Below, one piece after another: positions 33,564 through 42,925 of a DNA stretch of 64,000 nt. The notes under the pieces were generated by a model. It saw only the letters and a list, made by a program, of their open reading frames with translations. It ran no database searches and was not told where the DNA came from. Origin of the DNA: Glycomyces buryatensis. Its GTDB lineage: Bacteria > Actinomycetota > Actinomycetes > Mycobacteriales > Micromonosporaceae. Each line of letters opens with the position of its first letter. Within the stretch, counting starts at the first letter, position 1. The DNA lies in contig NZ_STGY01000073.1 in assembly GCF_004912275.1 (NCBI RefSeq), positions 1-64,000 of the forward strand. The letters are read 5' to 3'. Made by a program: the position numbers and the translations under genes.

Positions 33564-36500
33564 CGGTGACCTGCCGTCCTTCGTCCGCGATGGGGCAGCA
33601 GTGCTTGACCGAGCAGGTGGCGCACTTGTTGGTGTGGCGGGCCTCGAAGCTGGAGCCGCTCATCTGGTTGGCGGTGTCGGCGACGAGGTCGCGGGCCCAG
33701 TCGGGGTTCTCGGCCTCGCCGAGCGGGCCTTGGGTGAGGGAGGAGGCCTGTTTGGCCTCCTTGCTGGGGTAGACCAGTTCGGCGCCGCCGGCGTCGGTGC
33801 CCTCCTCGAAGGCGCCTTCGGTGACGGCGAGCTGGTAGGAGCCCATCTGCGAGTTCTCCTCGGCCTCTTTCTTGGTGGGCACGGTGCGGCCGGTCTTGAG
33901 GTCCACGATGTAGAGGCGGCCCTGGTCGTCGCGTTCGAGCCGGTCGACCTGGCCGGTCATGATCACGTCGACGCCTTCGGGGCCGAGCGAGAGCTTGACG
34001 CGGAAGTTGCGTTCGGCGCCGAGGAGTTCCCTCTGGTTGGCGCCCAGCCAGGCCGCGAATCGTTCGACGGTGCCGGAGACCCTGCGGCGTTCCTGTTCGG
34101 CCTGCCAGGGGGCCTCGAACGGGAGCCGGTCGAAGTGTTCGCCGACGACCTGCTCCATGACGGTTCGCGGGTCGGCGTCCGGGGTGGCGACGACGGCCTC
34201 GGCGGCGGCGTGCAGGAGCGTGCCCATGTAGCGGGGGAGGAGGTCGCCGTCGTCGCCTCCGTTGGATTCGAGGACCCATCGCAGCGCGCACTGCTGGGTT
34301 TTCTCCACTTGCGACGGTGAGATGCGGAGGGTCTCCCCGGCGAGCGCGAGCGCCCGGTCGTCGGAGAGCTCTGCCAGACCCCACCAGGTGGCCGGGTCGG
34401 CCCCGGGCACGTTCGCGCCGGCGAGCCGTTTCAATTGGGCGGCAGCGGCCTCGCGGCCCTGATGGGCCTCGGTGGCTACGGTTTCGCGGAGCCGGGCGAC
34501 GAGCGCGGCCAGGCTCAGCGGCCGCGCCCCCCGCGCCGGAGCGGACGCCTCGCGGCCGAGTTCGGCACAGAACCGGCTGGGCTGCGCGTCGTCGGAGTCG
34601 ACGGCGGTGACCAGAAGCCGGCGCCGCGCCCGGGTGCAGGCGGTATAGAACAGCCGCCGCTCCTCGTCGAGCAGCTGCGCCACCTGATCGACATCGGCAC
34701 GCCCGTCGAGCAGGTCGACCAGCGCTTCGGCACCCATGACCGAGCCACGCGGGCGCAGGTTCGGCCACGCGCCCTCCTGGGCGCCGGCGACGACACAGAA
34801 GTCCCATTGCCGCCCGTGGGCGGCGTGCGCGGTGGTGAGCGTGACCGCGTCGCCGAGATTCGCCGTGGCCGAAAGGAAGTCGCCGGGCAGCTGCTGGTGC
34901 AGCACGTGCTCGCAGAACACGTCGACGCCGGCGCCGGGCTGCTTGTACTCGTAGTCGGCTGCCAGGTCGAACAGGGCGATGACGGCGTCGAGCTCGGAGT
35001 CGGCCCGCTGCGCGCGCCGGTCGGCCGACAGGGCCCTGCGCCGCAGCCGCTCGCTCTGGTTCGACTCCTCCCACACCCGCCACAGCACCGGCGCCACCCC
35101 GGATCCGCCACGGGCGGCCTCGAACAGCGCCGAGAGACGCCGCGCCGGCTCGGCCCACGGCTCCTCGGGCAGCGCCGCCACCACCTCGGGGTCGGCCAGG
35201 GCCTTGACCAACAGGTCGGCGCCGGGGGAGAAGTCGTCGGCCGCGACGGCCAAGCGCCGCAGCTCCTGACGCAGCCGCCGCTCGGCGAACGGGTCGGCGC
35301 CGCCGAACGCCGAATGCAGCAACTGCGCGGCGGCCGTCTCGTCCAACCGCTCCGGATGCCGTCCGATGAGAATGATGCGCAGCAGATCCCGGACGGTCGT
35401 GTGCGCCGGCAGCGGCACATCGTCGGCGGCCTGCGCGGTCGGCACGCCCGCGTGCTGCATGGCCCGCCGCAACTGCGGGATCTGCGAGGCGGACTTGACG
35501 ATCACGGCCATATCGCCGTACGCGGTGCCCTCGAGCAGGTGCGCGCGGCGCAGCGTATCGGCGATGTGCACGGCCTCGCGGGTCGGCGACGGCAGGTACA
35601 CGACCGCGGCCGCGCCCTCCTCCTCGGCATCGGTGCCGCGCCGCCGGTCCCGGTCAGGCCCCCGCAGCCGCTTCGACAACTCCACGGTCGCCGCCAGCGG
35701 CGCCGAAGCGACCGAGTGCGTGTTCGCCAACTGCACCACCGGCGCGTCCTCGCGCCCCAGCGTCGGGAACCGATCGGGGAAGTCGCGCACCGCCTCGGGA
35801 TCGCCACCCTGGTAACCGAACACGGCCGCGTCCGGGCTCCCGGCGACGACCAGGTTCGCCCCGCCCCCGGCCAGCAGCTCGAGCAGGTCGACGTGCGCGG
35901 GCGTGGCGTCCTGCAGATCGTCCACGAACACCCACGACGGGCGCGGGACCAGCTCCGGGCTCTGCTTCAGCTCGGCGGCCGCGGCCCGCACGATCTCGGC
36001 CGAGTCGTACAGGGCGCTGGCGACCGACTGGACCGCGAGCGTGGTGACGTAGCGGTCGTAGAACCGCGCGGCGGCGCCCCATTCGGGATGCTCGTTCTGG
36101 CGTCCGAGCGCGGCCAACGCGCCGGGGGTCACGCCCCGCTCGCCGCAACGCAGCACCAGGTCCCGCAGCTGCTGCGCGAACGCATAGGTGCGCAGCGCCT
36201 CCGAGAGTTCCGCCGGCCAGGCGAAGTCCTCGGTGTCGAGCATCGACCGGATGAGCGCGTCGGCCTCAGGGCCGGTCAGCAGTCGCGGCTCGTCCTGGCC
36301 GGCGGCGAGGGCGGCGGCCCGCAGGACCGCGAAGGCGAAGGCGGGGAAGGTGAACACGCCGACCTCGGCGGCCGAGACACCCGCGCAGGCGGCATTGATC
36401 CGACCCCGCAGATAGGAGGTGTCCTGACGCCGCAGGCCCAGCACGAGGATCGAGGCGGGATTGACGCCCGAGACCACCTTCGCTTCGGCGGCGCGGATGA

Positions 36501-36666
36501 GCGATTCGGTCTTCCCGGTGGCGGGGCCGCCGCGGACCAGGAGCGGACCGGAGGCGTGCTCGACCACCGCCCGCTGCGCCGCATCGAGCTCGAACGCGGG
36601 CAGGGCGGGCGGTTCGGTGAACTCATACCGAAGCTCGACGGCACCCCCGGAAGACACGCTGCTCAT
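33556..36666 (-). CDS. adnA: AdnA-like helicase-nuclease subunit
   Basis: A 1036-residue first subunit of the AdnAB complex. Walker A is RGGPATGKTESL near residue 52; the motif II-like VFVDDLQDATPAHVDL replaces the usual DEYQD. The C-terminal nuclease carries GTLLHAAAEAV, TGQVDRLERD and YIVDLKTGRT. A final cysteine cluster (CATCSVKHCC) with an upstream Cys may hold an Fe-S cluster, as in AddB-type nucleases. The start is uncertain: ATG 36666 fits the protein but neither it nor the in-frame GTG 36684 has a clear ribosome site, so a leaderless mRNA is possible. Translationally coupled to adnB. Confidence 0.88.
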   Translation of the reverse strand: MSSVSSGGAVELRYEFTEPPALPAFELDAAQRAVVEHASGPLLVRGGPATGKTESLIRAAEAKVVSGVNPASILVLGLRRQDTSYLRGRINAACAGVSAAEVGVFTFPAFAFAVLRAAALAAGQDEPRLLTGPEADALIRSMLDTEDFAWPAELSEALRTYAFAQQLRDLVLRCGERGVTPGALAALGRQNEHPEWGAAARFYDRYVTTLAVQSVASALYDSAEIVRAAAAELKQSPELVPRPSWVFVDDLQDATPAHVDLLELLAGGGANLVVAGSPDAAVFGYQGGDPEAVRDFPDRFPTLGREDAPVVQLANTHSVASAPLAATVELSKRLRGPDRDRRRGTDAEEEGAAAVVYLPSPTREAVHIADTLRRAHLLEGTAYGDMAVIVKSASQIPQLRRAMQHAGVPTAQAADDVPLPAHTTVRDLLRIILIGRHPERLDETAAAQLLHSAFGGADPFAERRLRQELRRLAVAADDFSPGADLLVKALADPEVVAALPEEPWAEPARRLSALFEAARGGSGVAPVLWRVWEESNQSERLRRRALSADRRAQRADSELDAVIALFDLAADYEYKQPGAGVDVFCEHVLHQQLPGDFLSATANLGDAVTLTTAHAAHGRQWDFCVVAGAQEGAWPNLRPRGSVMGAEALVDLLDGRADVDQVAQLLDEERRLFYTACTRARRRLLVTAVDSDDAQPSRFCAELGREASAPARGARPLSLAALVARLRETVATEAHQGREAAAAQLKRLAGANVPGADPATWWGLAELSDDRALALAGETLRISPSQVEKTQQCALRWVLESNGGDDGDLLPRYMGTLLHAAAEAVVATPDADPRTVMEQVVGEHFDRLPFEAPWQAEQERRRVSGTVERFAAWLGANQRELLGAERNFRVKLSLGPEGVDVIMTGQVDRLERDDQGRLYIVDLKTGRTVPTKKEAEENSQMGSYQLAVTEGAFEEGTDAGGAELVYPSKEAKQASSLTQGPLGEAENPDWARDLVADTANQMSGSSFEARHTNKCATCSVKHCCPIADEGRQVTDE

Positions 36667-36734
36667 AAAACCATAGGAAAGCACGCGGGTATGACAGGTC
36701 GCCCCCGGCCGCTCCGGAGTGGGCGAGCATACGA

Positions 36735-36770
36735 AGCGCCCGGCCGGCCCTTTCGGACCCGCCGGGCGCT
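36735..36770 (-). terminator. Terminator of the ABC exporter operon
   Basis: Arms AGCGCCCGGC and GCCGGGCGCT (10 bp) with a 16-base loop, about 45 bases beyond the permease stop on the minus strand. Confidence 0.6.
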
Positions 36771-36815
36771 CGATCTTCGGTTTCCTTGTATCTGGTTAAT
36801 GCGCTGTTTCTGCAG

Positions 36816-38465
36816 TTAACTGAAGTGCAGATTGCGTCGCCGCACGCCCAGGTAGCCGATCGCGGCGATGAGCGCCGCGACCACCGTGAGGACGATCAGC
36901 GCCAGCCAGTCGATGTCCTGGGCCGGGTAGGCCGAGACGTGGTAGAACGGCGAGATCCCCTGGGCGCCTGAAGAAAGCTCCAGAAGTTCCCCGTAGTAGG
37001 CGACCACGAACGCGTAGATCCACGCGATCCAGCGCAGCCAGCCGGCGCGCGGCAGCCAGGCGTACATGGTGAACGCGAACGCCGTCAGTACCCATATCGC
37101 CGGGAGCTGGATGAGCGAGGCGCCCAAGAGCTTCCCGAAGAACGCGCCGTCACCCGTCGATGCGGCGCCGGTCAACCCCAGGATGAGTCCGCCGGCGGCC
37201 GTGGCCACGGTGGCGACGACGAGCGCGGCGGGCAGGTAGCTCCCGGGCCAGCCGCTGCGGGCCACGGGGCCGGAGGCGAGGAGCTCGCCGCGTCCGCCGG
37301 TCTCCTCTTTCCTGGCCCGTCCGACCACGAGCAGTCCGAACAGGGCCGCGAACAGTCCGTCGATCGCGGCGATGGTCGAGGCGAAGTTCTCCTCCATGCT
37401 CGCCCCGCCCTGGTTGAGGACCGCCTGCTGGTCTTCGGAGAGCCCCGAGAGCATGTCGTCGGCGCTGCCGACGATCGAGCCGTAGGCGGCCGCCAGCAGC
37501 ACCAAGCTGATGACGCCGGCCCACATCAGGCCGCGGGTCAGCCGGAAGGTCAGCGCACCGGCGCTCCCCAGTCCGGGCTTCGCCTCGGCCCGGCCGGGCC
37601 GGTACGGGAGCATGCCGGCCCCGAAGTCGCGGTGCGTGACCAGCGCGAACGCCACCCACAGGGCGATCGCTCCCACGCCCAGCGTCAGGGCCAGCGGCCA
37701 CCAGCGCTGGTCGGGCGTGGACACGAAGGTCAGCTGCGACCAGCCGACCGGCGACAGCCACGTCACCCAGTTCTCCTGGGCGTTGCCGATCGCCGCCAGC
37801 AGGACGGTGGCGCCGAGCGCGGCGAAGCCGAGCCCGTTGGCGCTCGACTGGTACGCGGCCAGCTGGGCGGCCACCGCGGTCAGGCAGGCGAAGACGATTC
37901 CCAGCGAGGTGTAGCCGAGCCCGTAGAGCAGTGCGCCACCGGCGTCGACGCCCTGCATGCCCAGGACGGACACGGCCATGCCGGCGCCGATTAGCACGGC
38001 GACGAGGACGGCCAGGATCATCGAGGCGGCCAGGTCGGCGCGGCGGCCGACCGGCTCGGAGCGGATGACCTCCAGGCGGGAGGTCTCCTCATCGGCGCGG
38101 GTGAGCCGGGTGACGAGGAGGATGAACATGACCGCGGTGATGGCCCCGACCCACAGGATCATCTGCTGGGCGAACATCGCGCCGGTCGACTCGGCGAAGG
38201 CGTCGAGGTATTCGCCCGGCCCGGTCATCGACCGCATCGCCGGAGTGTCGAGGGTGACGGCGAACTCGGCGCGGTCCTCGGCGTTCGGGTACAGGCTGGG
38301 GAAGGCCGCGGCGATGAGCCACGAGAAGCCCACGAGGCCGACGAACCAGCCGATGATGAAGACGCGGGTGCGGCGGGTCTGGAAGCGCAGCAGCTTGCCG
38401 GTGCCGGCGAGCGTGCCGAGGGTGCCCTCCTTGAGCGCCGTCGGCTCCATGGTCGCGGTGGTCAT
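36816..38465 (-). CDS. ABC exporter permease (polyketide-antibiotic exporter type)
   Basis: A 549-residue integral membrane protein with about 12 transmembrane segments in two six-helix halves, each opening with a conserved long helix (LLRFQTRRTRVFIIGWFVG and later TFRLTRGLMWAGVISLVLL). It resembles the TnrB-like permeases annotated as exporters of polyketide antibiotics. It pairs with the ATPase upstream through a four-base ATGA overlap, and a MarR/GbsR regulator is divergent, the common layout of drug-export loci. Substrate cannot be read from the sequence. Confidence 0.85.
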   Translation of the reverse strand: MTTATMEPTALKEGTLGTLAGTGKLLRFQTRRTRVFIIGWFVGLVGFSWLIAAAFPSLYPNAEDRAEFAVTLDTPAMRSMTGPGEYLDAFAESTGAMFAQQMILWVGAITAVMFILLVTRLTRADEETSRLEVIRSEPVGRRADLAASMILAVLVAVLIGAGMAVSVLGMQGVDAGGALLYGLGYTSLGIVFACLTAVAAQLAAYQSSANGLGFAALGATVLLAAIGNAQENWVTWLSPVGWSQLTFVSTPDQRWWPLALTLGVGAIALWVAFALVTHRDFGAGMLPYRPGRAEAKPGLGSAGALTFRLTRGLMWAGVISLVLLAAAYGSIVGSADDMLSGLSEDQQAVLNQGGASMEENFASTIAAIDGLFAALFGLLVVGRARKEETGGRGELLASGPVARSGWPGSYLPAALVVATVATAAGGLILGLTGAASTGDGAFFGKLLGASLIQLPAIWVLTAFAFTMYAWLPRAGWLRWIAWIYAFVVAYYGELLELSSGAQGISPFYHVSAYPAQDIDWLALIVLTVVAALIAAIGYLGVRRRNLHFS

Positions 38466-39382
38466 GACTGGTCTCCGTTGTTGACGCCCTTGGCGGCGAG
38501 CTCGTCGCCGTAGAAGCGCAGGAAGAGCTCTTCGAGCGACGGGGGCTCGCAGGTGAGGGCGGTGATGCCGACGACGGCGAGCTGGGCGAGCACATCGTCG
38601 AGCGCCCCGGTGTCGACATTGAGACGCACGTCCAGGCCGTCGACGGCGAGGTCGTGAACGCCTTCGAGGTCGTCAAGGCCGCGGACCGGGTTCTTCACCG
38701 TCGCGTGGATGCGCGAGCGGGAGAAGTGGCGCATCTCGGCGAGCGTTCCGGTCTCGACGATGACGCCCTTGCGGATGATGCTGACCTTCTGGCACAGCTG
38801 CTCGACCTCGCTCATGACGTGGCTGGACAGCAGTACCGTCGTGCCCTGGGCGGCGACCTCGCGGACGCACTCGTTGAACACGGCGGCCATGAGCGGGTCG
38901 AGCCCGGAGGTGGGCTCGTCCAGCAGCAGCAGTTCGACATCGGCGGCGAAGGCGGCGACGAGCGCGACCTTCTGCCGGTTGCCCTTGGAGTAGGAGCGGC
39001 CCTTCTTGCGCGGGTCGAGGTCGAACCGCTCCAGCAGTTCGTCGCGTTTGCGCTTGTCGATGCCGCCGCGGAGGCGCCCGAGGACGTCGATGGTCTCACC
39101 GCCGGTGAGGCCGGGCCACAGGGCGACGTCGCCGGGCACGTAGGCGAGGCGGCGGTGCAGCTCGGAGGCTTCGCTCCAAGGGTCGGAGCCGAAGAGCTCG
39201 GCCTTGCCGCCGTCGGCGCGCAGCATGCCCAACAGGACGCGGATGGTGGTTGACTTCCCGGCCCCGTTGGGGCCCAGGAAGCCATGGGTCTGGCCCCTGG
39301 CCACTTCAAGATCGAGATTGTCGAGCGCGGTCACGTGACCGAAGCGCTTGACCAGTTTCTCGGTGCGGATCACTGCGTTCAT
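38462..39382 (-). CDS. ABC exporter ATP-binding protein
   Basis: A 306-residue ATPase. It has Walker A GPNGAGKST near residue 40, a Q-loop region, signature YSKGNRQKVAL (a variant of LSGGQ) near 130, Walker B LLLLDEPTSGLDP and H-loop LLSSHVMSEVE. The C-terminal ~80 residues form the extra domain seen in DrrA/CcmA-like drug exporters. It starts directly opposite the MarR/GbsR gene; ATG 39382 lies just inside the divergent promoter region. It works with the downstream permease. Confidence 0.93.
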   Translation of the reverse strand: MNAVIRTEKLVKRFGHVTALDNLDLEVARGQTHGFLGPNGAGKSTTIRVLLGMLRADGGKAELFGSDPWSEASELHRRLAYVPGDVALWPGLTGGETIDVLGRLRGGIDKRKRDELLERFDLDPRKKGRSYSKGNRQKVALVAAFAADVELLLLDEPTSGLDPLMAAVFNECVREVAAQGTTVLLSSHVMSEVEQLCQKVSIIRKGVIVETGTLAEMRHFSRSRIHATVKNPVRGLDDLEGVHDLAVDGLDVRLNVDTGALDDVLAQLAVVGITALTCEPPSLEELFLRFYGDELAAKGVNNGDQS

Positions 39383-39400
39383 CGGCTCACAATATCATAC

Positions 39401-39420
39401 TTTTCATGAATGTGTGAAAA
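39401..39420. promoter_or_regulatory. Palindromic operator candidate between the exporter and its regulator
   Basis: TTTTCA (39401-39406) and TGAAAA (39415-39420) flank an 8-base spacer in the 85-bp AT-rich divergent region (39383-39467). A minus-strand TATGAT (near 39395-39400) looks like the exporter -10, so binding here would block it. MarR/GbsR dimers bind sites of this size. Confidence 0.65.
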
Positions 39421-39467
39421 TTAGAATGCCGTGGCATAACATGTACATCGCTGACGAGGGGGAGACG

Positions 39468-39965
39468 ATGAGCGGCCATACCGACGACCGAAAGGCGCTG
39501 CTGGAGTACGTGGAGCGATTCGCGGCGATTCTGGTGGAGTCGGGGATGCAGCGCATGTCGGCGCGCGTGTTCGCCTACATACTCGCCGACGACGAGGTCA
39601 CCTACACCGCCGCCGAGATCGCTGAGGGCCTTGGCATCAGCCTCGCCGCCGTCTCCGGGGCGGTGCGCGAACTGACCACCGCCGGACTGCTCATCAAGGC
39701 CCGCCGCGCCTCCACCCGCGCCGACGTCTACCGGCTCAACGACGACGACATCTGGGGTTCGGTCATGCTCGACCGCTCCCCGATCATCGACCACTACCGC
39801 GCGGTCGCCATCGAGGGCGTGCGCACCCTGCCGCCGGGGCCCGGCCGCGACCGGCTCGAGCAGACCGTCGACTTCATGGAGTTCATGCTCTCGGAGATGG
39901 CGGACATGCGGGAGAAATGGAATGCGTACCGCGCCGGTAAGCGCGGCCCCGCCCGGCCGAAGTGA
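39468..39965 (+). CDS. GbsR/MarR-family transcriptional regulator
   Basis: A 165-residue winged-helix regulator: SARVFAYILADDEVTYTAAEIAEGL, then the recognition helix ISLAAVSGAVRELTTAGLL and the wing KARRASTRADVYRLND, followed by a helical dimerisation tail. The family commonly represses adjacent transporter genes in response to a ligand. It is divergent from the ABC exporter and so probably controls it and itself through the palindrome between them. ATG 39468 has GGGGGAG 4 bases upstream; an upstream in-frame start at 39348 would run through the promoter and is rejected. Confidence 0.85.
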   Translation: MSGHTDDRKALLEYVERFAAILVESGMQRMSARVFAYILADDEVTYTAAEIAEGLGISLAAVSGAVRELTTAGLLIKARRASTRADVYRLNDDDIWGSVMLDRSPIIDHYRAVAIEGVRTLPPGPGRDRLEQTVDFMEFMLSEMADMREKWNAYRAGKRGPARPK

Positions 39966-40067
39966 GGCGAAGGGGGGCCGTTCGGTAGCCTATGGCGGTA
40001 TTGCCGATGCCGACCCCGCGCACACGCGCCGCAGGCTCACCGAGCCGAACTACCCTGGAGGACCGCC

Positions 40068-40349
40068 GTGGCCGACGACACCAGCCGCTCCGATGCGACC
40101 GCTGACAAAGGTCGTCCCACCCCCAAGCGTGGTGAGAAGACGGCCCGCGTCAACCCCTTCAGGCGTCTCGGCCGGTTCCTGCGCGAGGTCGTCGAGCAGC
40201 TGCGCAAGGTCGTCTACCCGACCCGACGCCAGCTCATCACCTACTCGATCGTCGTCCTCATCTTCGTCGCCGTCGTGATGGCCTACATCGGCGCACTCGA
40301 CTTCCTCTTCGGCGACCTCGTCCGCCGGGCCTTCGGCGCCGACTCCTGA
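40068..40349 (+). CDS. secE: Preprotein translocase subunit SecE
   Basis: A 93-residue essential SecYEG subunit. It has a charged cytosolic N-terminus, then the conserved amphipathic helix and hinge (FLREVVEQLRKVVYPTRRQL), and a single transmembrane helix (YSIVVLIFVAVVMAYIGAL). GTG 40068 has GGAGGA upstream. It is followed by nusG as in nearly all bacteria. No tRNA-Trp, often found just before secE, is present here. Confidence 0.95.
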   Translation: MADDTSRSDATADKGRPTPKRGEKTARVNPFRRLGRFLREVVEQLRKVVYPTRRQLITYSIVVLIFVAVVMAYIGALDFLFGDLVRRAFGADS

Positions 40350-40425
40350 ACCTCCGGCTTACGTGACCTGCGCCTGTCTCCAGGTGCCTGAGGCGAACCC
40401 CCGCATCGAGCGGTTACCCTAGGGG

Positions 40426-40456
40426 TATAACACGCGCCGGCTCCGTCCGGCGCGTG
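40426..40456 (+). promoter_or_regulatory. nusG upstream promoter element and leader hairpin
   Basis: TATAAC at 40426-40431 (within TAGGGGTATAAC) is a good -10-like hexamer. Immediately after it, CACGCGCCGG and CCGGCGCGTG (40431-40440, 40447-40456) form a perfect 10-bp hairpin. The hairpin may end the secE transcript or structure the 5' end of the nusG mRNA. Confidence 0.45.
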
Positions 40457-40543
40457 CGTGTTAGAGGGGGCGGGCTCGCCGCACCCGAGAGACCAATGCA
40501 GTCCCCCGCCGACCGCGGGGATGAGCCGGAATGAGAGCCAAGC

Positions 40544-41281
40544 GTGTCTGAGTTCGACGAAGCCTTGAAGAACGAAGCCGAGGCCCGAGCCGCCGCGGCG
40601 CAGGACACGGACGTCGCCGAGGAGATCGAGCCCGAGGACATCGAGGCCGATGAGAACGCCGAGCCCGAGGTCGACCCCGCCGAGGCCCTGCGCGCCAAGC
40701 TGCGCTTCGCACCCGGCGAGTGGTACGTGCTGCACTCATACGCGGGTTTTGAGAACCGCGTGCGCTCGAACCTGGAGAACCGCATCCAGTCCTTCGACCA
40801 GGAGGACTACATCTACCAGATCGAGGTCCCGACCCACACCGAGGTCGAGATCAAGAACGGCAAGCGGTCCAAGGTCGAGGCCAAGGTCTTCCCCAGCTAC
40901 GTGCTGGTCCGCATGGAGATGACGCCCGAGTCCTACTCGGTCGTGCGCAACACTCCCGGCGTGACCGGATTCGTCGGCGTGGTCGACCGCACCGACCGCC
41001 CCAGCCCGCTCCCGCTCGACGAGGTCATCCAGTGGCTGCTGCCGCCGGAGCAGAAGCCCGAGACCGAGGCCTCCTCCGAGGACGGGACCTCCACCGATTC
41101 CGGCATCAAGGTCGACTTCACCGAGGGTGAGTCGGTCACCGTCGTCGACGGCGCCTTCGCCTCCATGCCGGCCACGATCTCCGAGATCAACGCCGAGCAG
41201 CAGAAGCTCAAGGTGCTCGTCTCGATCTTCGGCCGCGAGACCCCGGTCGAGTTGAACTTCAACCAGGTCTCGAAGCTCTAA
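40544..41281 (+). CDS. nusG: Transcription termination/antitermination factor NusG
   Basis: A 245-residue RNA-polymerase-binding factor. A strongly acidic ~55-residue N-terminal extension precedes the NGN domain ([23 protein letters not shown] to [12 protein letters not shown]), and the KOW domain lies at the C-terminus ([14 protein letters not shown] to [19 protein letters not shown]). A short acidic insertion ([17 protein letters not shown]) separates the domains. Long acidic N-termini are usual in actinobacterial NusG. The GTG start at 40544 has only a weak GAGAG upstream. Confidence 0.95.
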   Translation: MSEFDEALKNEAEARAAAAQDTDVAEEIEPEDIEADENAEPEVDPAEALRAKLRFAPGEWYVLHSYAGFENRVRSNLENRIQSFDQEDYIYQIEVPTHTEVEIKNGKRSKVEAKVFPSYVLVRMEMTPESYSVVRNTPGVTGFVGVVDRTDRPSPLPLDEVIQWLLPPEQKPETEASSEDGTSTDSGIKVDFTEGESVTVVDGAFASMPATISEINAEQQKLKVLVSIFGRETPVELNFNQVSKL

Positions 41282-41305
41282 GGAGCGCCGGGTCGCCGGC
41301 CGCGG

Positions 41306-41348
41306 CCTGTAGCGCCTGCTACAGGTCACACACCTCGCTTGAGGTGTG
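41306..41348 (+). terminator. Two tandem 8-bp hairpins after nusG
   Basis: CCTGTAGC-gcct-GCTACAGG (41306-41325) is followed three bases later by CACACCTC-gctt-GAGGTGTG (41329-41348). Both have 4-base loops. They probably end the secE-nusG transcript, though neither has a U tract. Confidence 0.55.
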
Positions 41349-41401
41349 GACTTCTCCTGCGAGTACCCTGGAGAAGTTGTGCGCCTGCGTGCCGCAGGCG
41401 C
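41339..41401 (+). promoter_or_regulatory. Probable rplKA promoter and leader hairpin
   Basis: TTGAGG (41339-41344) and TACCCT (41364-41369) resemble actinobacterial -35/-10 hexamers, though the 19-base spacing is long. GCGCCTGC-gtgcc-GCAGGCGC (41381-41401) then forms an 8-bp hairpin in the predicted 5' leader, 59 bases before rplK. L1 autoregulation of L11-L1 mRNA is known in other bacteria, but no clear L1 site mimic was recognised. Confidence 0.4.
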
Positions 41402-41459
41402 GCGCACTGAACAGACGGGGCGATTTCGTCCCGTGACAGCCCAGGAAGAGAAGGACACG

Positions 41460-41888
41460 ATGGCTCCCAAGAAAAAGGCCGTTGTGACGTTCAAGCTGGA
41501 ACTCGCGGGTGGCCAGGCCACTCCGGCTCCGCCGGTGGGTCCTGCCCTCGGCCAGCACGGCGTCAACATCATGGAGTTCTGCAAGGCCTACAACGCGGCC
41601 ACCGAATCGCAGCGCGGCGAGATCCTCCCCGCTGAGATCACGGTGTACGAGGACCGTTCGTTCACGTTCGTCCTCAAGACCCCGCCGGCAGCCAAGCTGC
41701 TGCTCAAGGCCGCCGGTGTGCCCAAGGGCTCCGGCGAACCGCACCGCGTCAAGGTCGGCAAGGTCACCGAGGCCCAGGTCCGCGAGATCGCGGAGAAGAA
41801 GATGCCCGACCTCAACGCCAACGACATCGACGCCGCCGCCCTGATCGTTGCGGGCACCGCCCGCAGCATGGGCATCACGGTCGAATAG
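41460..41888 (+). CDS. rplK: Large ribosomal subunit protein L11
   Basis: A 142-residue protein of the GTPase-associated centre of the 50S subunit. It has the classic [23 protein letters not shown] region with the prolines that shape thiopeptide sensitivity, and the C-terminal RNA-binding end [21 protein letters not shown] 41460 follows AAGGACACG. Operon with rplA (72-base gap). Confidence 0.97.
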   Translation: MAPKKKAVVTFKLELAGGQATPAPPVGPALGQHGVNIMEFCKAYNAATESQRGEILPAEITVYEDRSFTFVLKTPPAAKLLLKAAGVPKGSGEPHRVKVGKVTEAQVREIAEKKMPDLNANDIDAAALIVAGTARSMGITVE

Positions 41889-41960
41889 ATCGACGTCGAA
41901 TAAGCAGACCCAGTGGAAGGGCGAGCGCTCGTCCTCACCACGACATCCGAAGGATGGATC

Positions 41961-42659
41961 ATGAAGCGCAGCAAGAAATACACTGACGTCGCCAAGAAGG
42001 TCGACAAGTCCGAGCTCTACGCGCCGCTCCCGGCCGCCGAGCTCGCCAAGGAGACGTCCCCGTCCAAGTTCGACGCCACCGTTGAGGTCGCCATGCGTCT
42101 CGGCGTCGACCCCCGCCAGGCGGACCAGCTGGTCCGCGGCACGGTCTCGCTGCCCAACGGCACCGGCAAGACCGTCCGCGTCATCGCCTTCGCCGAGGGC
42201 GACAAGGCCGAGGCCGCTCTCGCGGCCGGCGCCGACGAGGTCGGCTCCGACGACCTGGTCAAGCGGATCTCCGAGGGCTGGCTCGACTTCGACGCCGCCG
42301 TCGCCACGCCCGACCAGATGGCCAAGATCGGCCGGATCGCGCGCATCCTGGGCCCGCGCGGTCTCATGCCGAACCCGAAGACCGGCACGGTCACTCCGGA
42401 CGTCGCCAAGGCCGTCACGGAGATCAAGGGCGGAAAGATCTCCTTCCGCGTCGACAAGCACTCCAACCTGCACCTGGTGATCGGCAAGACCAGCTTCTCC
42501 GCGGAGCAGCTGGCCGAGAACTACAACGCGGCCGTTGAAGAAGTGCAGCGCTTGAAGCCCGCCAGCTCCAAGGGCGTCTACATCAAGAAGATCACCCTGA
42601 CCACCACGATGGGCCCGGGCATCCCGGTCGACCCGTCCGCGGTCAAGGCCGCCAAGTAA
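41961..42659 (+). CDS. rplA: Large ribosomal subunit protein L1
   Basis: A 232-residue protein of the L1 stalk and the likely translational repressor of its own operon. It contains the conserved [16 protein letters not shown] segment near residue 130 and ends in [19 protein letters not shown] 41961 with AGGATGG upstream is chosen over a longer frame starting at 41913. Confidence 0.97.
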   Translation: MKRSKKYTDVAKKVDKSELYAPLPAAELAKETSPSKFDATVEVAMRLGVDPRQADQLVRGTVSLPNGTGKTVRVIAFAEGDKAEAALAAGADEVGSDDLVKRISEGWLDFDAAVATPDQMAKIGRIARILGPRGLMPNPKTGTVTPDVAKAVTEIKGGKISFRVDKHSNLHLVIGKTSFSAEQLAENYNAAVEEVQRLKPASSKGVYIKKITLTTTMGPGIPVDPSAVKAAK

Positions 42660-42676
42660 TTCGGCGAATGTGACGT

Positions 42677-42706
42677 GGCCCCAGTGCAGGTACCTGCACT
42701 GGGGCC
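42677..42706 (+). terminator. Terminator after rplKA
   Basis: A fully palindromic 30-bp stretch (GGCCCCAGTGCAG arm and its complement meeting at GTAC), 17 bases after the rplA stop, followed by CGCGTTTCCCC. Confidence 0.8.
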
Positions 42707-42729
42707 CTCGCGTTTCCCCTGTTAAGATT

Positions 42730-42873
42730 GCCTAGTTTTCCACAACCCAAAGACCGTCGGTCACCGCTTTGAGCGGTTGTAAACCACCCGGGACCAACGC
42801 AGGGCGACTCAAGAGCTTTTCAGGCGCGAGCCTGATGCGGTTCCTTCTGGCGTCCCGATGGGGCGCCTTTTTT
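42730..42873 (+). ncRNA. Ribosomal L10 leader with transcription attenuator
   Basis: The region before rplJ has the typical L10-leader make-up: paired segments ACCGCTTTGAGCGGT (near 42761-42776), a GGGACCAACGCAGGG stretch, and a terminal hairpin GGCGTCCC-gat-GGGGCGCC (42849-42867) followed by six T residues. L10(L12)4 binding to such leaders represses rplJL expression; here a rho-independent terminator is part of the structure, implying premature termination. The 5' boundary is approximate. Confidence 0.75.
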
Positions 42874-42925
42874 GTCGCCTCCATAAAGACGGTTGAGGAT
42901 TGATCAGCCGAGAAAGGAGGGAAAC

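Noticed and set aside
39966-40067. tRNA-Trp expected before secE
   Set aside because: No cloverleaf or CCA-end pattern could be found in the 102-base interval.
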